A stretch of DNA of 64,000 nucleotides from Brevibacterium antiquum (lineage in GTDB: Bacteria; Actinomycetota; Actinomycetes; Actinomycetales; Brevibacteriaceae), in assembly GCF_016107655.1 (NCBI RefSeq), contig NZ_JABASX010000006.1, positions 124,001 through 188,000 of the forward strand, given 5' to 3'. The notes under the pieces are model-generated. The model worked only from the letters and a program-made list of their open reading frames with translations. It was not told the DNA's origin and ran no database searches. The translations under genes were made by a program, and so were the position numbers. Below, one piece after another: positions 8,246 to 15,618 of the stretch. Numbering within the stretch: the first letter of the stretch is position 1; every line of letters begins with the position of its first letter.

Positions 8246-8971
8246 GATTCCTCCTCGTCAGGCGCCAGCCCGACCGGCGCACACTTTGACTCAATATGTG
8301 ACTCAGCCTACAACGCACGCCAGAATTACTTGTTTTGTCGTGGTCGATTTCAAATGGCTTCGGGTCCATGCGGAGGCTCGGGCTGAAGTAGAAACAATCC
8401 GCGGATAGTTCGCACACTTGTGAGTCACAACGGTAAATGGCATGGTTTTCGCAGTGTTTAGTGGCCAAGGACGAAGGTGCCTGCAGCTGCTTCGTCGGTA
8501 ATAGTTCGGCTAATAATTTGGATCTGTGGCGACCGCTCGACGTTGCCTAAGAAGAGGAGGGAACGCGGGTCAATTTCTCCCGGGCGACTGCGAAGTGAAT
8601 TTTCCATTGGCGCTCTCGGCCGCGTCCCCCGTTGGGCGCAACGCCATCTTCCCGGCGTGCAAGAGGGCGGTGTCATATAGGCTCGACCAATGCCAGAAGA
8701 GCTAGATCCGCGATGAGTCCATCAGCGAGTTAGGCAAGTGTTGCTCCTTGGAATTGGTGGCGCTGATCTTGCCTTGTGAACTCGAAGGCCCATTGCGCAG
8801 CCACGCGGTCGGTAGTTGCGAGCTGAGCGTCCTTCGTTTAACAGTCGGCTCATGCAAGGGGGTAAATGTGCAGTCCGCCTTCCGCCTGCCGGTGCAGATG
8901 CCGTTGGCGTACCGACTTCATTGCGCGCGTAGGGCAACGATCGCGCCGTGTGGGCGCACGCCTCTCTCGGT
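8246..8971. other. Gap of about 725 bases without an assured gene
   Basis: This stretch holds the upstream region of the Beta-family gene and several short open frames. The best candidate runs on the minus strand from 8676 to 8458 and gives a 72-residue product ending PQIQIISRTITDEAAAGTFV. It has no good ribosome site and I recognise no family, so it may be the tail of a decayed gene. Codons 8971-8918 belong to the apparent readable tail of the methyltransferase described next. Confidence 0.4.
8287..8305 (-). promoter_or_regulatory. Direct repeat of the heptamer TGACTCA upstream of the Beta-family gene
   Basis: TGACTCA occurs at 8287-8293 and again at 8299-8305, a period of 12 bases. Each copy is itself an odd palindrome (TGA-C-TCA). 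The pair lies 42-60 bases upstream of the ATG at 8245, where a repressor or activator would be expected to bind. Confidence 0.35.
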
Positions 8972-9526
8972 TCAGGTGCGTGTCTCCAGGGTGTCGAACC
9001 CTGCGTCCTCGATGAGTTCACGCAGCTGTCCCATCGGCCAGCGATACGCCTGCGTTACGACGTGCTCGAACGGCTCAAGGTCGGGCCACTCGAAGAATCC
9101 GACCAGAAGCCCACCGCCGGGGCGGATCACGCGCGCGAATTCGGCGAGTACAGCTGGCAGATCCTTGGGCTGGTGATGGATGGTGGTGTACCAGGTGAGC
9201 ACTCCGCTCAGAGAGCCTGTCTGCGCGTCGATAGCGTCGAAGCTCCCAACTTCGAACGTGAGGTCTGGGTAGGTCGCCTTAGCGTGCTCGACAAACTCCG
9301 GAACAAGGTCGATCCCGTGTGCGTCGAGTCCGTGCTGCGCTAGGAAGTTTGTCCACTGTCCAGGACCGCTACCTGCATCGAGAACCGGACCGGCCAAACT
9401 CTCGGCCCAGGTGCTTACAAGGGCTCGATCTGAGGGATGAGTCTGCGAGATCGTGCCGGCGATTTCGACGTATTTGTCGGACAATTTCGAGTATGAACTC
9501 TCGACTGTTTTCGGGATGTTCGTCAC
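8972..9526 (-). CDS. Class I SAM-dependent methyltransferase, probably truncated by a premature stop
   Basis: The 184-residue product has motif I VLDAGSGPGQW (about residues 48-58), an acidic end of strand 2 (HGIDLVPEF), GVLTWYTTIHH at motif IV, and the post-motif helix RVIRPGGGLLVGFF. It therefore belongs to the UbiE/small-molecule methyltransferase type. The start is GTG at 9526. Translation stops at TGA 8974-8972, but the same frame goes on for 17 sense codons to a second TGA at 8920-8918. The 17 codons encode TERGVRPHGAIVALRAQ, and RPHxAIVAxR is a usual C-terminal strand of this family. A nonsense mutation that removed the last strand is the simplest reading, and the protein may be inactive. 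The substrate is unknown. Confidence 0.75.
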   Translation of the reverse strand: MTNIPKTVESSYSKLSDKYVEIAGTISQTHPSDRALVSTWAESLAGPVLDAGSGPGQWTNFLAQHGLDAHGIDLVPEFVEHAKATYPDLTFEVGSFDAIDAQTGSLSGVLTWYTTIHHQPKDLPAVLAEFARVIRPGGGLLVGFFEWPDLEPFEHVVTQAYRWPMGQLRELIEDAGFDTLETRT

Positions 9527-9737
9527 GCAAGCGATTATGTCTCAATTGCAGAGTTGGCGGTCGTCGCCGCGCCGATTAGCAGCTTGCCCACCCGCATAGT
9601 GACACTCGCATTTGCGGAACTCGCCATTCTCTGACCTATTTTTCCGTTCGCCCACAATCTCATCTGTTCGTGTGATGTGCTCGACTGATTCAAGCCATAG
9701 TCTCGTTACACCCACTGCAATCTTCGGAAAGAACCAA

Positions 9738-10223
9738 ATGAAAAAGTTGACCATTGGCCTGGGCCTAGTGACCCCTACGACTTCGCGAAACCGCGCATAC
9801 AGATTCATAGCAATGCTGGCAGCTTGCGCCATCCTCTTCACCGGTGTCGGGCTATCGGCCGACATCCAGCCTGTCGAGGCTAAACCTAAGTCATCCACTG
9901 TTATGTGGTCGGCCAAAATAAAGGGGAAAACGGCAATTCTTCGTTACGGAACGAAGAACTGGGGCTACACGCATATCAAGCGAGGTGGCACACACGGCCG
10001 CAAATTCAACCATGAGCTGACCAGAGCTGCTCAGAAGCAGTGGAAGCGCGCTCTGAACGGCCCCAAGTACACTAAGGGAACCAAGAGGATCTACCGCTCG
10101 CACTACGCTGTCGGTAAGAAGAAGGAAAAGCGCACCATGTGCGTCATTTACTCCACCAACAAAAAGATTGGCATGATTACTGCCTACTGGGGAAGGGGAC
10201 ATATCAGTGCCAGCAAATGCTGA
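9738..10223 (+). CDS. Secreted, very basic small protein, possible ribonuclease-type toxin
   Basis: The ATG at 9738 follows GGAAAGAACCAA and gives 161 residues. An n-region (MKKLTIGLG...RNRAYR), a hydrophobic core (FIAMLAACAILFTGVGLSA) and a likely cleavage near PVEA/KPK make an export signal. The mature part of about 110 residues is packed with Lys and Arg and has two cysteines, in MCVIY and at the C terminus. The pattern WGYTHIKRGG, then HELTRAAQKQWKRAL, then TMCVIYST and GMITAYWG recalls BECR-fold endoribonuclease toxins. Those have an early His/Arg segment, a helix, and a late strand ending in TAY. That likeness is by eye and weak. The first of the possible longer starts (9612) lacks a ribosome site and would bury the signal peptide. 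Confidence 0.65.
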   Translation: MKKLTIGLGLVTPTTSRNRAYRFIAMLAACAILFTGVGLSADIQPVEAKPKSSTVMWSAKIKGKTAILRYGTKNWGYTHIKRGGTHGRKFNHELTRAAQKQWKRALNGPKYTKGTKRIYRSHYAVGKKKEKRTMCVIYSTNKKIGMITAYWGRGHISASKC

Positions 10224-10467
10224 ACCTCTAGACAGGCCAGGCGAAGGCGACATAGTGGCAGCAGTAGCCAACGGCGTCAGCGCCAAAATGAAGGCACGTG
10301 TCCTTAAAAAAGGGTTGGTGATTGGCGTCCTGTCGATGTACGACAGCCAGGGGCAAGCTCACATCGATGATGCGAACGGCAGCCCCTATGTAGTCGATGC
10401 AAGAACCGTCCGTGTAGCCACTGACCTGGAGCGTCTGAACGCCGGATTCGACGAACCAGACTTCTAG
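10207..10467 (+). CDS. Small cytosolic protein overlapping the secreted basic protein gene
   Basis: The GTG at 10207 lies 17 bases inside the preceding gene, giving an 86-residue product without signal or membrane segment. It is net acidic at both ends (AEPLDRPGEGD, DLERLNAGFDEPDF), the opposite of its neighbour. Tight overlap, same strand and a shared terminator at 10482 point to co-transcription with the secreted protein. A cognate immunity or chaperone protein is a natural guess, since toxin-immunity pairs are built this way. No recognisable domain supports that, and it could be an unrelated conserved hypothetical. Confidence 0.6.
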   Translation: MPANAEPLDRPGEGDIVAAVANGVSAKMKARVLKKGLVIGVLSMYDSQGQAHIDDANGSPYVVDARTVRVATDLERLNAGFDEPDF

Positions 10468-10481
10468 AGACTAGAGACAAT

Positions 10482-10521
10482 CCACGCATAAGCGGTCAAC
10501 ATGGTGACCGCTTATGCGTGG
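10482..10521 (+). terminator. Strong hairpin ending the secreted-protein operon
   Basis: A perfect 17-base-pair stem (arms 10482-10498 and 10505-10521, starting CCACGCATAAGCGG) encloses the six-base loop ACATGG, 15 bases after the stop at 10467. There is no T tract, as is common for actinobacterial terminators. Confidence 0.75.
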
Positions 10522-10546
10522 GCTTTGACCCGACCGTCTGGGTAGT

Positions 10547-10678
10547 TTATGAACCGGGCGGCTGTCGTAGCGTTCCCACCGGCGTCCGCCGGTACGGGAA
10601 TACAGCCCACAAGAATGTTGCTGCGGTTCCTACAGTGGCGATCCAGTCGGATACTGCCCCCCCCCAAGTAGTTTCCAT
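10547..10678 (-). CDS. Possible small membrane protein
   Basis: A 43-codon frame starts at ATG 10678 and contains WIATVGTAATFLWAVFPYRR, one hydrophobic helix followed by positive charges, which is usual for single-span proteins. A run of nine C/G bases at codons 5-7 makes the frame prone to slippage. Only a distant GAGGAAG could serve as ribosome site. It may be real, or the remains of a longer frameshifted gene. Confidence 0.3.
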   Translation of the reverse strand: METTWGGAVSDWIATVGTAATFLWAVFPYRRTPVGTLRQPPGS

Positions 10679-11397
10679 GACGGCACTCTACCCACTTCCT
10701 CAATGTTGTCGGCCGGCGAGACCTTCCATTCTCGGCTGAGCCATATTCGGGAACATGAACCGCAAAAACCGAGCCCACCCGCTCCTACGCCTGACATTGG
10801 CGCGTTCAAGCTCGCCGGTGTCGAGCCCTGCCCGACGCAGGTACTCAAAACACGAGTCATGAGCGAGGCGGCCAGGCACGTCCGGTGACGGACAGAACGC
10901 CCAAAGCTGAACGGCCCGCGGCCTAGTCTCGCTCAGTCGCCTGACGCCCTAAGGTGTGACTGTCTATTGGGTATACCCGTCTGGCACCCGAACCCGACTA
11001 CGAAGAAGTGCTGTTAAGCGGGTTGCAGTTTCGATCATTGGACACATGTGCTTTCCAGTCCGAGAACCAAGCTGACACGTTATTCGGACAGTAGATTTGC
11101 TACGCACAAGTGACCGCAGCTGATCAGAAACGCGGCCGGCAGTGTGAGATACTCGGCGCCGGGATAAGTATCTCCCGGATAAGCTCAGAGGAGAATTTCG
11201 TGCAACAGCTCCAGTCAGCAAAGTGCACGTAGAGGCATGCCAAGCAATGGTTGATATGGGAATTTCCGAACCTAAGTCGGCCGGGCGTTATGGCGGCCCC
11301 GGCAAACACTTTGTAGTGCGTCGAGAGCGTGGGGTTTAGTCCCGTACAGGTTTGCTCCGTCGCGTCCCACCACAAGCCGGTGCCTCGCCGAGACGAA
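10679..11397. other. Gap of about 720 bases with decayed coding
   Basis: No complete gene can be supported. The plus-strand frame 11148-11339 is open and coding-like (RRRDKYLPDKLRGEFRATAP near its start, GGPGKHFVVRRERGV at its end) but has no start codon with a ribosome site, so it looks like a 3' fragment of a lost gene. I do not recognise the family. Confidence 0.4.
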
Positions 11398-11450
11398 GAA
11401 GGCTTCTTCTCAAACGAGAAGAAGCCTTCGTTGCGACCGTTGCGGTCGCA
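11398..11450 (-). terminator. Paired hairpins downstream of the 20-codon microgene
   Basis: Read on the minus strand, a 7-base-pair stem (11450-11444 with 11438-11432) comes first, 16 bases after the stop codon. It is followed by a perfect 14-base-pair stem (arms 11398-11411 and 11416-11429, GAAGGCTTCTTCTC and its complement) with a four-base loop. Together they look like a strong terminator. Confidence 0.7.
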
Positions 11451-11466
11451 GGGATCCGTGATCGGA

Positions 11467-11529
11467 TCAGGCGAGGCCGAGTGCCCCGAGGATGGCGTTA
11501 AGGATATCTGGGAGATTGAGGTTGATCAT
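11467..11529 (-). CDS. 20-residue hydrophobic microprotein gene
   Basis: The frame reads MINLNLPDILNAILGALGLA and then TGA. A GAAAGGAAAA ribosome site lies about four bases before the ATG. A sigma-70-like promoter, a 5'-untranslated hairpin and a downstream pair of hairpins complete a self-contained transcription unit. After Pro7 the residues alternate so that Ile, Leu and Ile/Leu/Leu fall on one helical face and Asp, Asn, Gly, Gly on the other, an amphipathic membrane-active pattern. Leaderless peptide toxins, modulin-like peptides or a type I toxin are possible classes. It could instead be a regulatory leader, but no gene follows in the same direction before the hairpins. I know of no named homologue. 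Confidence 0.55.
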   Translation of the reverse strand: MINLNLPDILNAILGALGLA

Positions 11530-11550
11530 GATTTTCCTTTCGTAAAGACA

Positions 11551-11603
11551 CTTCACTTTTGTGAAGGCACCTTGATTTAATCAGTGATGTTTCCCCAGGT
11601 CAA
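11551..11603 (-). promoter_or_regulatory. Promoter and 5'-untranslated hairpin of the microgene
   Basis: On the minus strand a -35 box TTGACC (11603-11598) is separated by exactly 17 bases from a -10 box TTAAAT (11580-11575). The predicted transcript begins near 11568 and at once forms a hairpin, CTTCAC-AAAA-GTGAAG (11566-11551), ending 21 bases before the ATG. Confidence 0.55.
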
Positions 11604-11678
11604 AAGTCATGCCCTCCGATCGGATACCTACCGGATAGTAGTGCTCTCGATGCGGTCTCGGACCTGCCCGGAATCGAC

Positions 11679-12473
11679 TCATCGCCCGCGCCATTCGTAG
11701 GGAGTCTTATCGATGAACGCGTGCACGGCACTGTGGAAGTCCTGCGAACCATAGATACGCTCGACGATGTCCTCATCGTCAACTGAACCGCTGGCATCCG
11801 AGAGCCTGCGCACAACTTCCTTGACCGACCACATCGTCAGCGGTGCGTGCCCCTTGAGCGTGACTGCCCACTCTGCGGTCGCCTCGGCGATGTCCTCGGT
11901 GACGAGTCCCACGAACCCAGCGCTCAAAGCCTCGTCGGCCTCGATGAAGCGAGCACGCAGCAGCATGTCGACCACGCGGGCACGGCCGAGCAGCTCGATG
12001 AGCAAGCTCAAGGTGTCCCCGGACAGACAGTTGCCGAGGGTCCGGGCTATCGGCACCCCGAAGCGTGCCCGCGAGGAGGCGATGCGCACGTCGGCACAGG
12101 CTGCGATGCCGAGCCCTCCGCCGACACAGTAGCCGTCGACCGCCGCGATGACCGGGACGTTCACGGCTCGCAGTCGAGCGAGCACCTCAGAGATGCGCTT
12201 TTCGTACGCGACACCTGCGGGGCCGTCGAACTCGACGAACTGAGCGATGTCCGTTCCGGCGACGAAGGCCTTCCCGCCCGCTCCGCGCAGGACCATGACG
12301 CGGATGGAGTCATCTCCATCGGCCGTTTCACACGCCTCGGCGAGGCCCATGTACATGTCCCAGGTCATCGCATTGCGCGCCTCGGGCCGGTTGAAGGTGA
12401 CGGTGAGGACGCCGTCCTCGCGCTCGACGATCAGGTTGCCTGTCTTCGCCTCTGCGTTCGCTGCTTCGGTCAT
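11679..12473 (-). CDS. Enoyl-CoA hydratase/isomerase family protein
   Basis: The 264-residue crotonase has the first oxyanion segment GGKAFVAGTDIAQF and the second in VDGYCVGGGLGIAACADVRI, with RARFGVPIARTLG after it. Start choice: ATG 12473 follows GGGAAAGGCGCGACC, a better ribosome site than for the GTG-like start eight codons earlier. It is the second gene after the CaiB-type CoA-transferase, with 25 bases between them. In crotonases of this AGTDI type the first catalytic glutamate is not obvious, so hydratase, isomerase or carnitinyl-CoA dehydratase-like activity cannot be separated. Its likely job is to act on the CoA ester made by the neighbour. Confidence 0.85.
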   Translation of the reverse strand: MTEAANAEAKTGNLIVEREDGVLTVTFNRPEARNAMTWDMYMGLAEACETADGDDSIRVMVLRGAGGKAFVAGTDIAQFVEFDGPAGVAYEKRISEVLARLRAVNVPVIAAVDGYCVGGGLGIAACADVRIASSRARFGVPIARTLGNCLSGDTLSLLIELLGRARVVDMLLRARFIEADEALSAGFVGLVTEDIAEATAEWAVTLKGHAPLTMWSVKEVVRRLSDASGSVDDEDIVERIYGSQDFHSAVHAFIDKTPYEWRGR

Positions 12474-12498
12474 GGTCGCGCCTTTCCCTGTTCGCATC

Positions 12499-13704
12499 TC
12501 ATTGTGACTTCAGTTCCATCAGCTCGGCTTCTGAGAACCCGAGTTCATCGAGAATCGAGTTGTCGGCACCGAGAGAGGGGCCGGCAGGTCCTCGCCTGGC
12601 CGGTGTCCGTGACAATCGCATCGGAGAGCCGATCTGCCGGACAGTGCCGGCCACCGGGTGCTCAGAGTCCCAGAAGAAGTCGCGGCTGGCCAGGTGCGCA
12701 TCCGTGAATACCTGCGAATAGTCACTGATCGGTGCGCAGGGCACCCCCGCCTCATTGAGGACTTCGACGACCTCGTCGGTCGTCATCGTCTTCGTCTTCT
12801 CTTCGATGAGATCGATGAGCGCGTCTCTGTGAGTGAGCCTGTCATAGGACTCTTGGAAGCGTGCGTCGTCGAGCAGTTCCGCCAGGCCGAGGCCCTGACA
12901 GAACCTCACCCAGTTGCGAGGAGTGTTCGCACCGATGGTCACATACCCATCGGCTGAGTGGACCGCCTGATAGGGGGCTTGGTTCTGGTGTGCGGAACCG
13001 TTCGGTCGGCCCACCTTTCCATCGACGAAGTATCCCGCCGCCTCCCACACGGCGTAGGAGACTCCGCTCTCGAAGAGCGAGACGTCGATGTACTGGCCCT
13101 CCCCTGATCGGTTGCGTTCGTAGAGCGCCGAGGTGAGCGCAAGCGCCACATACATCGCCGAGGTGAGATCGCAGATAGGCACACCCACCTTGGCCGGTGG
13201 CGAGTCGGGTTGGCCGGTGATGCTCATCAGCCCGCTGCGGGCCTGGGCCATGATGTCGAGCCCGGCCAATTTCGCCAGCGGACCGTCCTGACCCCACCCC
13301 GATGCCGAGGCGTAGATGATCCCGGGGTTGCGCTCACGGACGTTCTCGTAGGCGACGCCGAGGCGCTGCATGACTCCGGGCCGCATGTTCTCCACCACAA
13401 CGTCGACCGTCTCCGCCAGTCGCATGAAGGCTTCCTGCCCGACCTCGCTTTTGAGATCGAGGGTGATTGATTCCTTGTTCCGGTTGATGAGCATGTATGG
13501 GGTGCTCTCTCCGTTGATGAAGGGCCCCGTGCTCCGAGTCTGATCACCGCCGATCGGGTTTTCGATCTTGATCACCCGTGCACCGAGGTCGGCCAGCTGC
13601 ATCGTGGCGAATGGTCCGGCCATGAAGACTCCGAGCTCAAGAACGGTCACCCCGGAGAGGGGCCCTTCGCTACCGCCAGTCGAGCCGGATTCGGTTTCAT
13701 CCAT
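12499..13704 (-). CDS. CaiB/BaiF (family III) CoA-transferase
   Basis: The 401-residue protein has the family opening GVTVLELGVFMAGPFATMQLADLGARVIKIE, NRNKESITLDLKS, and the aspartate of AGLDIMAQARSG, which in this family carries the acyl-anhydride/CoA intermediate. It ends with a short C-terminal domain. Such enzymes move CoA between small carboxylic acids. Transcription is away from the GntR regulator at 13835, with a 130-base divergent promoter region. Together with the crotonase gene and the TctABC cluster on the other side it suggests import of a carboxylate, activation to a CoA thioester and hydration. Confidence 0.88.
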   Translation of the reverse strand: MDETESGSTGGSEGPLSGVTVLELGVFMAGPFATMQLADLGARVIKIENPIGGDQTRSTGPFINGESTPYMLINRNKESITLDLKSEVGQEAFMRLAETVDVVVENMRPGVMQRLGVAYENVRERNPGIIYASASGWGQDGPLAKLAGLDIMAQARSGLMSITGQPDSPPAKVGVPICDLTSAMYVALALTSALYERNRSGEGQYIDVSLFESGVSYAVWEAAGYFVDGKVGRPNGSAHQNQAPYQAVHSADGYVTIGANTPRNWVRFCQGLGLAELLDDARFQESYDRLTHRDALIDLIEEKTKTMTTDEVVEVLNEAGVPCAPISDYSQVFTDAHLASRDFFWDSEHPVAGTVRQIGSPMRLSRTPARRGPAGPSLGADNSILDELGFSEAELMELKSQ

Positions 13705-13807
13705 GAGATCCTCCTCTGATATTCGTCGATCCTGTAGGAATCACGTGCCCAACCTTGGACAAACCATTGATTTGCTGATGTGATCCGCGTTACAGTCTTC
13801 ACACTAC

Positions 13808-13815
13808 TGTATACA
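13808..13815. promoter_or_regulatory. Palindrome TGTATACA, candidate GntR-family operator
   Basis: The perfect 8-base palindrome lies 20 bases before the GTG of the FCD-type GntR gene and in the divergent promoter region of the CoA-transferase. TGT...ACA palindromes are the usual core for FadR/VanR-type regulators. A single site in this spot could control both directions. Confidence 0.45.
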
Positions 13816-13834
13816 AAAGAGGATCTATCCGGAA

Positions 13835-14563
13835 GTGGTTACTCTCATCGCATCTCAACCCAGTTTGGCGACATTGGCCAGGCAAGCACTCGAAGGGACG
13901 ATCCTGGCAGGAAACTACATGCCGGGAGAACGACTCGTGGAGGAGCGCCTGTGCGAAGAACTGGGCATTTCACGCCCTCCGCTGCGTGAAGCACTCAAAG
14001 AACTCGCTCACACCGGTCTCGTCGAGCACGTGCCGCGCAAGGGCGTGAGGATCATGTCGATCTCCCAACACGATGTCTTTGAGATCGCCACCCTGCGTCG
14101 CGAACTCGAACGAATGGCCATGAGCCTGACGCTGCCCGAGCTCGCTCCGGACAGGGTCGAACGCTGCCGCGAGACGCTGCGCACGATGGAAGTGATCGCA
14201 GAATCCGGCACCGAAGGCGACATGGTCGCGGCCGGGTTCGAATTCCACTACGCAGTCGTCGGCCTGGCCGGTCACGCGAGGATCGAATCGACGTATCGGG
14301 CGATGGCGATGCAGCTGCAGATGTGCATGGCGCTGAACAACCAGGCCAGGCGCGAGATCGAGGATCTCGACGGCAACGTCGCCAGGCATGCGCGCATGCT
14401 CGACGTCATCCTTCGTCGTGACCCCGATGAGATCGAACGCGAATTCGACGACCACGGAAACCTGTCGTTCCTCGTCGACATCGTCGACCAGCTCGATGGA
14501 GCCACCCCGGAATCCGATCGTTGGCTCGAGGAGGTACGCGCTTCGCTGTCTGCGACCAATTGA
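13835..14563 (+). CDS. GntR-family transcriptional regulator (FCD ligand domain)
   Basis: The 242-residue protein carries a winged helix (ERLCEELGISRPPLREALKE, about residues 30-60) and a helical FCD domain with the FHYAVVGLAGH and ARHARMLDVIL metal-binding histidine segments. The start is GTG. It is divergent from the CoA-transferase/crotonase pair and is followed, 83 bases on, by the TctC gene, so it most likely regulates both units in response to the imported acid. A short TGTATACA palindrome upstream is a candidate binding site. Confidence 0.85.
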   Translation: MVTLIASQPSLATLARQALEGTILAGNYMPGERLVEERLCEELGISRPPLREALKELAHTGLVEHVPRKGVRIMSISQHDVFEIATLRRELERMAMSLTLPELAPDRVERCRETLRTMEVIAESGTEGDMVAAGFEFHYAVVGLAGHARIESTYRAMAMQLQMCMALNNQARREIEDLDGNVARHARMLDVILRRDPDEIEREFDDHGNLSFLVDIVDQLDGATPESDRWLEEVRASLSATN

Positions 14564-14646
14564 GCTGTCGACGCTGACACCAGCCGACTACAACATCAGC
14601 AAAACAATATCGGGCACCACAGAAAATTCTGTCAAGGGAGATGGAA

Positions 14647-15618
14647 ATGCATTCGAAGAAACTGCTCACCACCGCGGCCGTGACCGGCACTCTCGCATTG
14701 GGTCTCAGCGCCTGCGGCCAAGCCTCGGGAGATACCGCCGGCGGAGAATTCGAGCCGAAGGGCAATGTCACGATGATCGTGCCCTTCGCCGCAGGCGGCG
14801 GAAGCGATATCGCCGGCCGTGCCACTGCCTCGGGGCTGGAGGAGGCCACCGATAAGACCATCACGGTTCAGAACATCGATGGCGGCTCGGGAGCCGTCGG
14901 CTATTCGGAGTTCCTCGGGCGCAGCGGCGATCCGAACTATCTCCTCGCCACGGAGACGGCGATGCTCGCTCTGCCGGCAACCCAGGATGTGGAGTTCACC
15001 CACGAGAGCTTCACTCCGATCATGAAGCTCGGAGATGACTACACTCTCGTCGTCACCAAGGCGGACTCTCCTCTGAAGACCTGTTCCGATCTCACGGATA
15101 AGGCTAAGAAGGAGCGTACTGTCGTCGCCATTTCCGGGGCCACTGGTCTCGATAACATCACGTTCACCCTGATGGAGAAGGCCACCAAGGCGAAATTCGA
15201 TCGAGTGCCCTTCGAGTCCGGGGCCGAGGCGATCACCGCGGCTCTCGGCGGCCAGGTCGAGGCGATCTCAGTCAATCCGGGCGAGGTCTCCGGCCAGTTG
15301 GAGTCAGGGGACCTCAAACCTCTGTGCGCCGCGGCCGATGAACGCTACGAATATCCGGAGCTCAAGGATATTCCGACGGCAAAGGAACAGGGCATCGACG
15401 TCGCCTTCGCACAGTTCCGTGGTGTCATCGCTCCCGAAGACATTCCCGAGGAGGCGAAGGAGTACTGGATCAAGAAGGCGAAGGAGTTTGAGAAGTCGGA
15501 CGCATATAAGACCTACATCGAAGACAACATGATGCAGCCCAACGCCGCCTACGGCGATGACTTCGCCACCTACCTCGGCGAGAACGACAAAGAGCTTCGG
15601 GACGCGATCGGGGAATGA
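14647..15618 (+). CDS. tctC: TctC-type periplasmic-binding lipoprotein of a tripartite tricarboxylate transporter
   Basis: The 323-residue product starts MHSKKLLTTAAVTGTLALGL and has the lipobox LSAC, so it should be a lipid-anchored binding protein. The Bug/TctC family motifs VTMIVPFAAGGGSDIAGR and the GSGAVGYSEFLG loop follow. ATG 14647 is preferred over 14641 because AAGGGAG lies at the right distance only from the second ATG. The ligand of Bug proteins is a carboxylate held by two ordered water molecules, and which acid cannot be told. The stop overlaps the PdxA-like start. Confidence 0.88.
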   Translation: MHSKKLLTTAAVTGTLALGLSACGQASGDTAGGEFEPKGNVTMIVPFAAGGGSDIAGRATASGLEEATDKTITVQNIDGGSGAVGYSEFLGRSGDPNYLLATETAMLALPATQDVEFTHESFTPIMKLGDDYTLVVTKADSPLKTCSDLTDKAKKERTVVAISGATGLDNITFTLMEKATKAKFDRVPFESGAEAITAALGGQVEAISVNPGEVSGQLESGDLKPLCAAADERYEYPELKDIPTAKEQGIDVAFAQFRGVIAPEDIPEEAKEYWIKKAKEFEKSDAYKTYIEDNMMQPNAAYGDDFATYLGENDKELRDAIGE

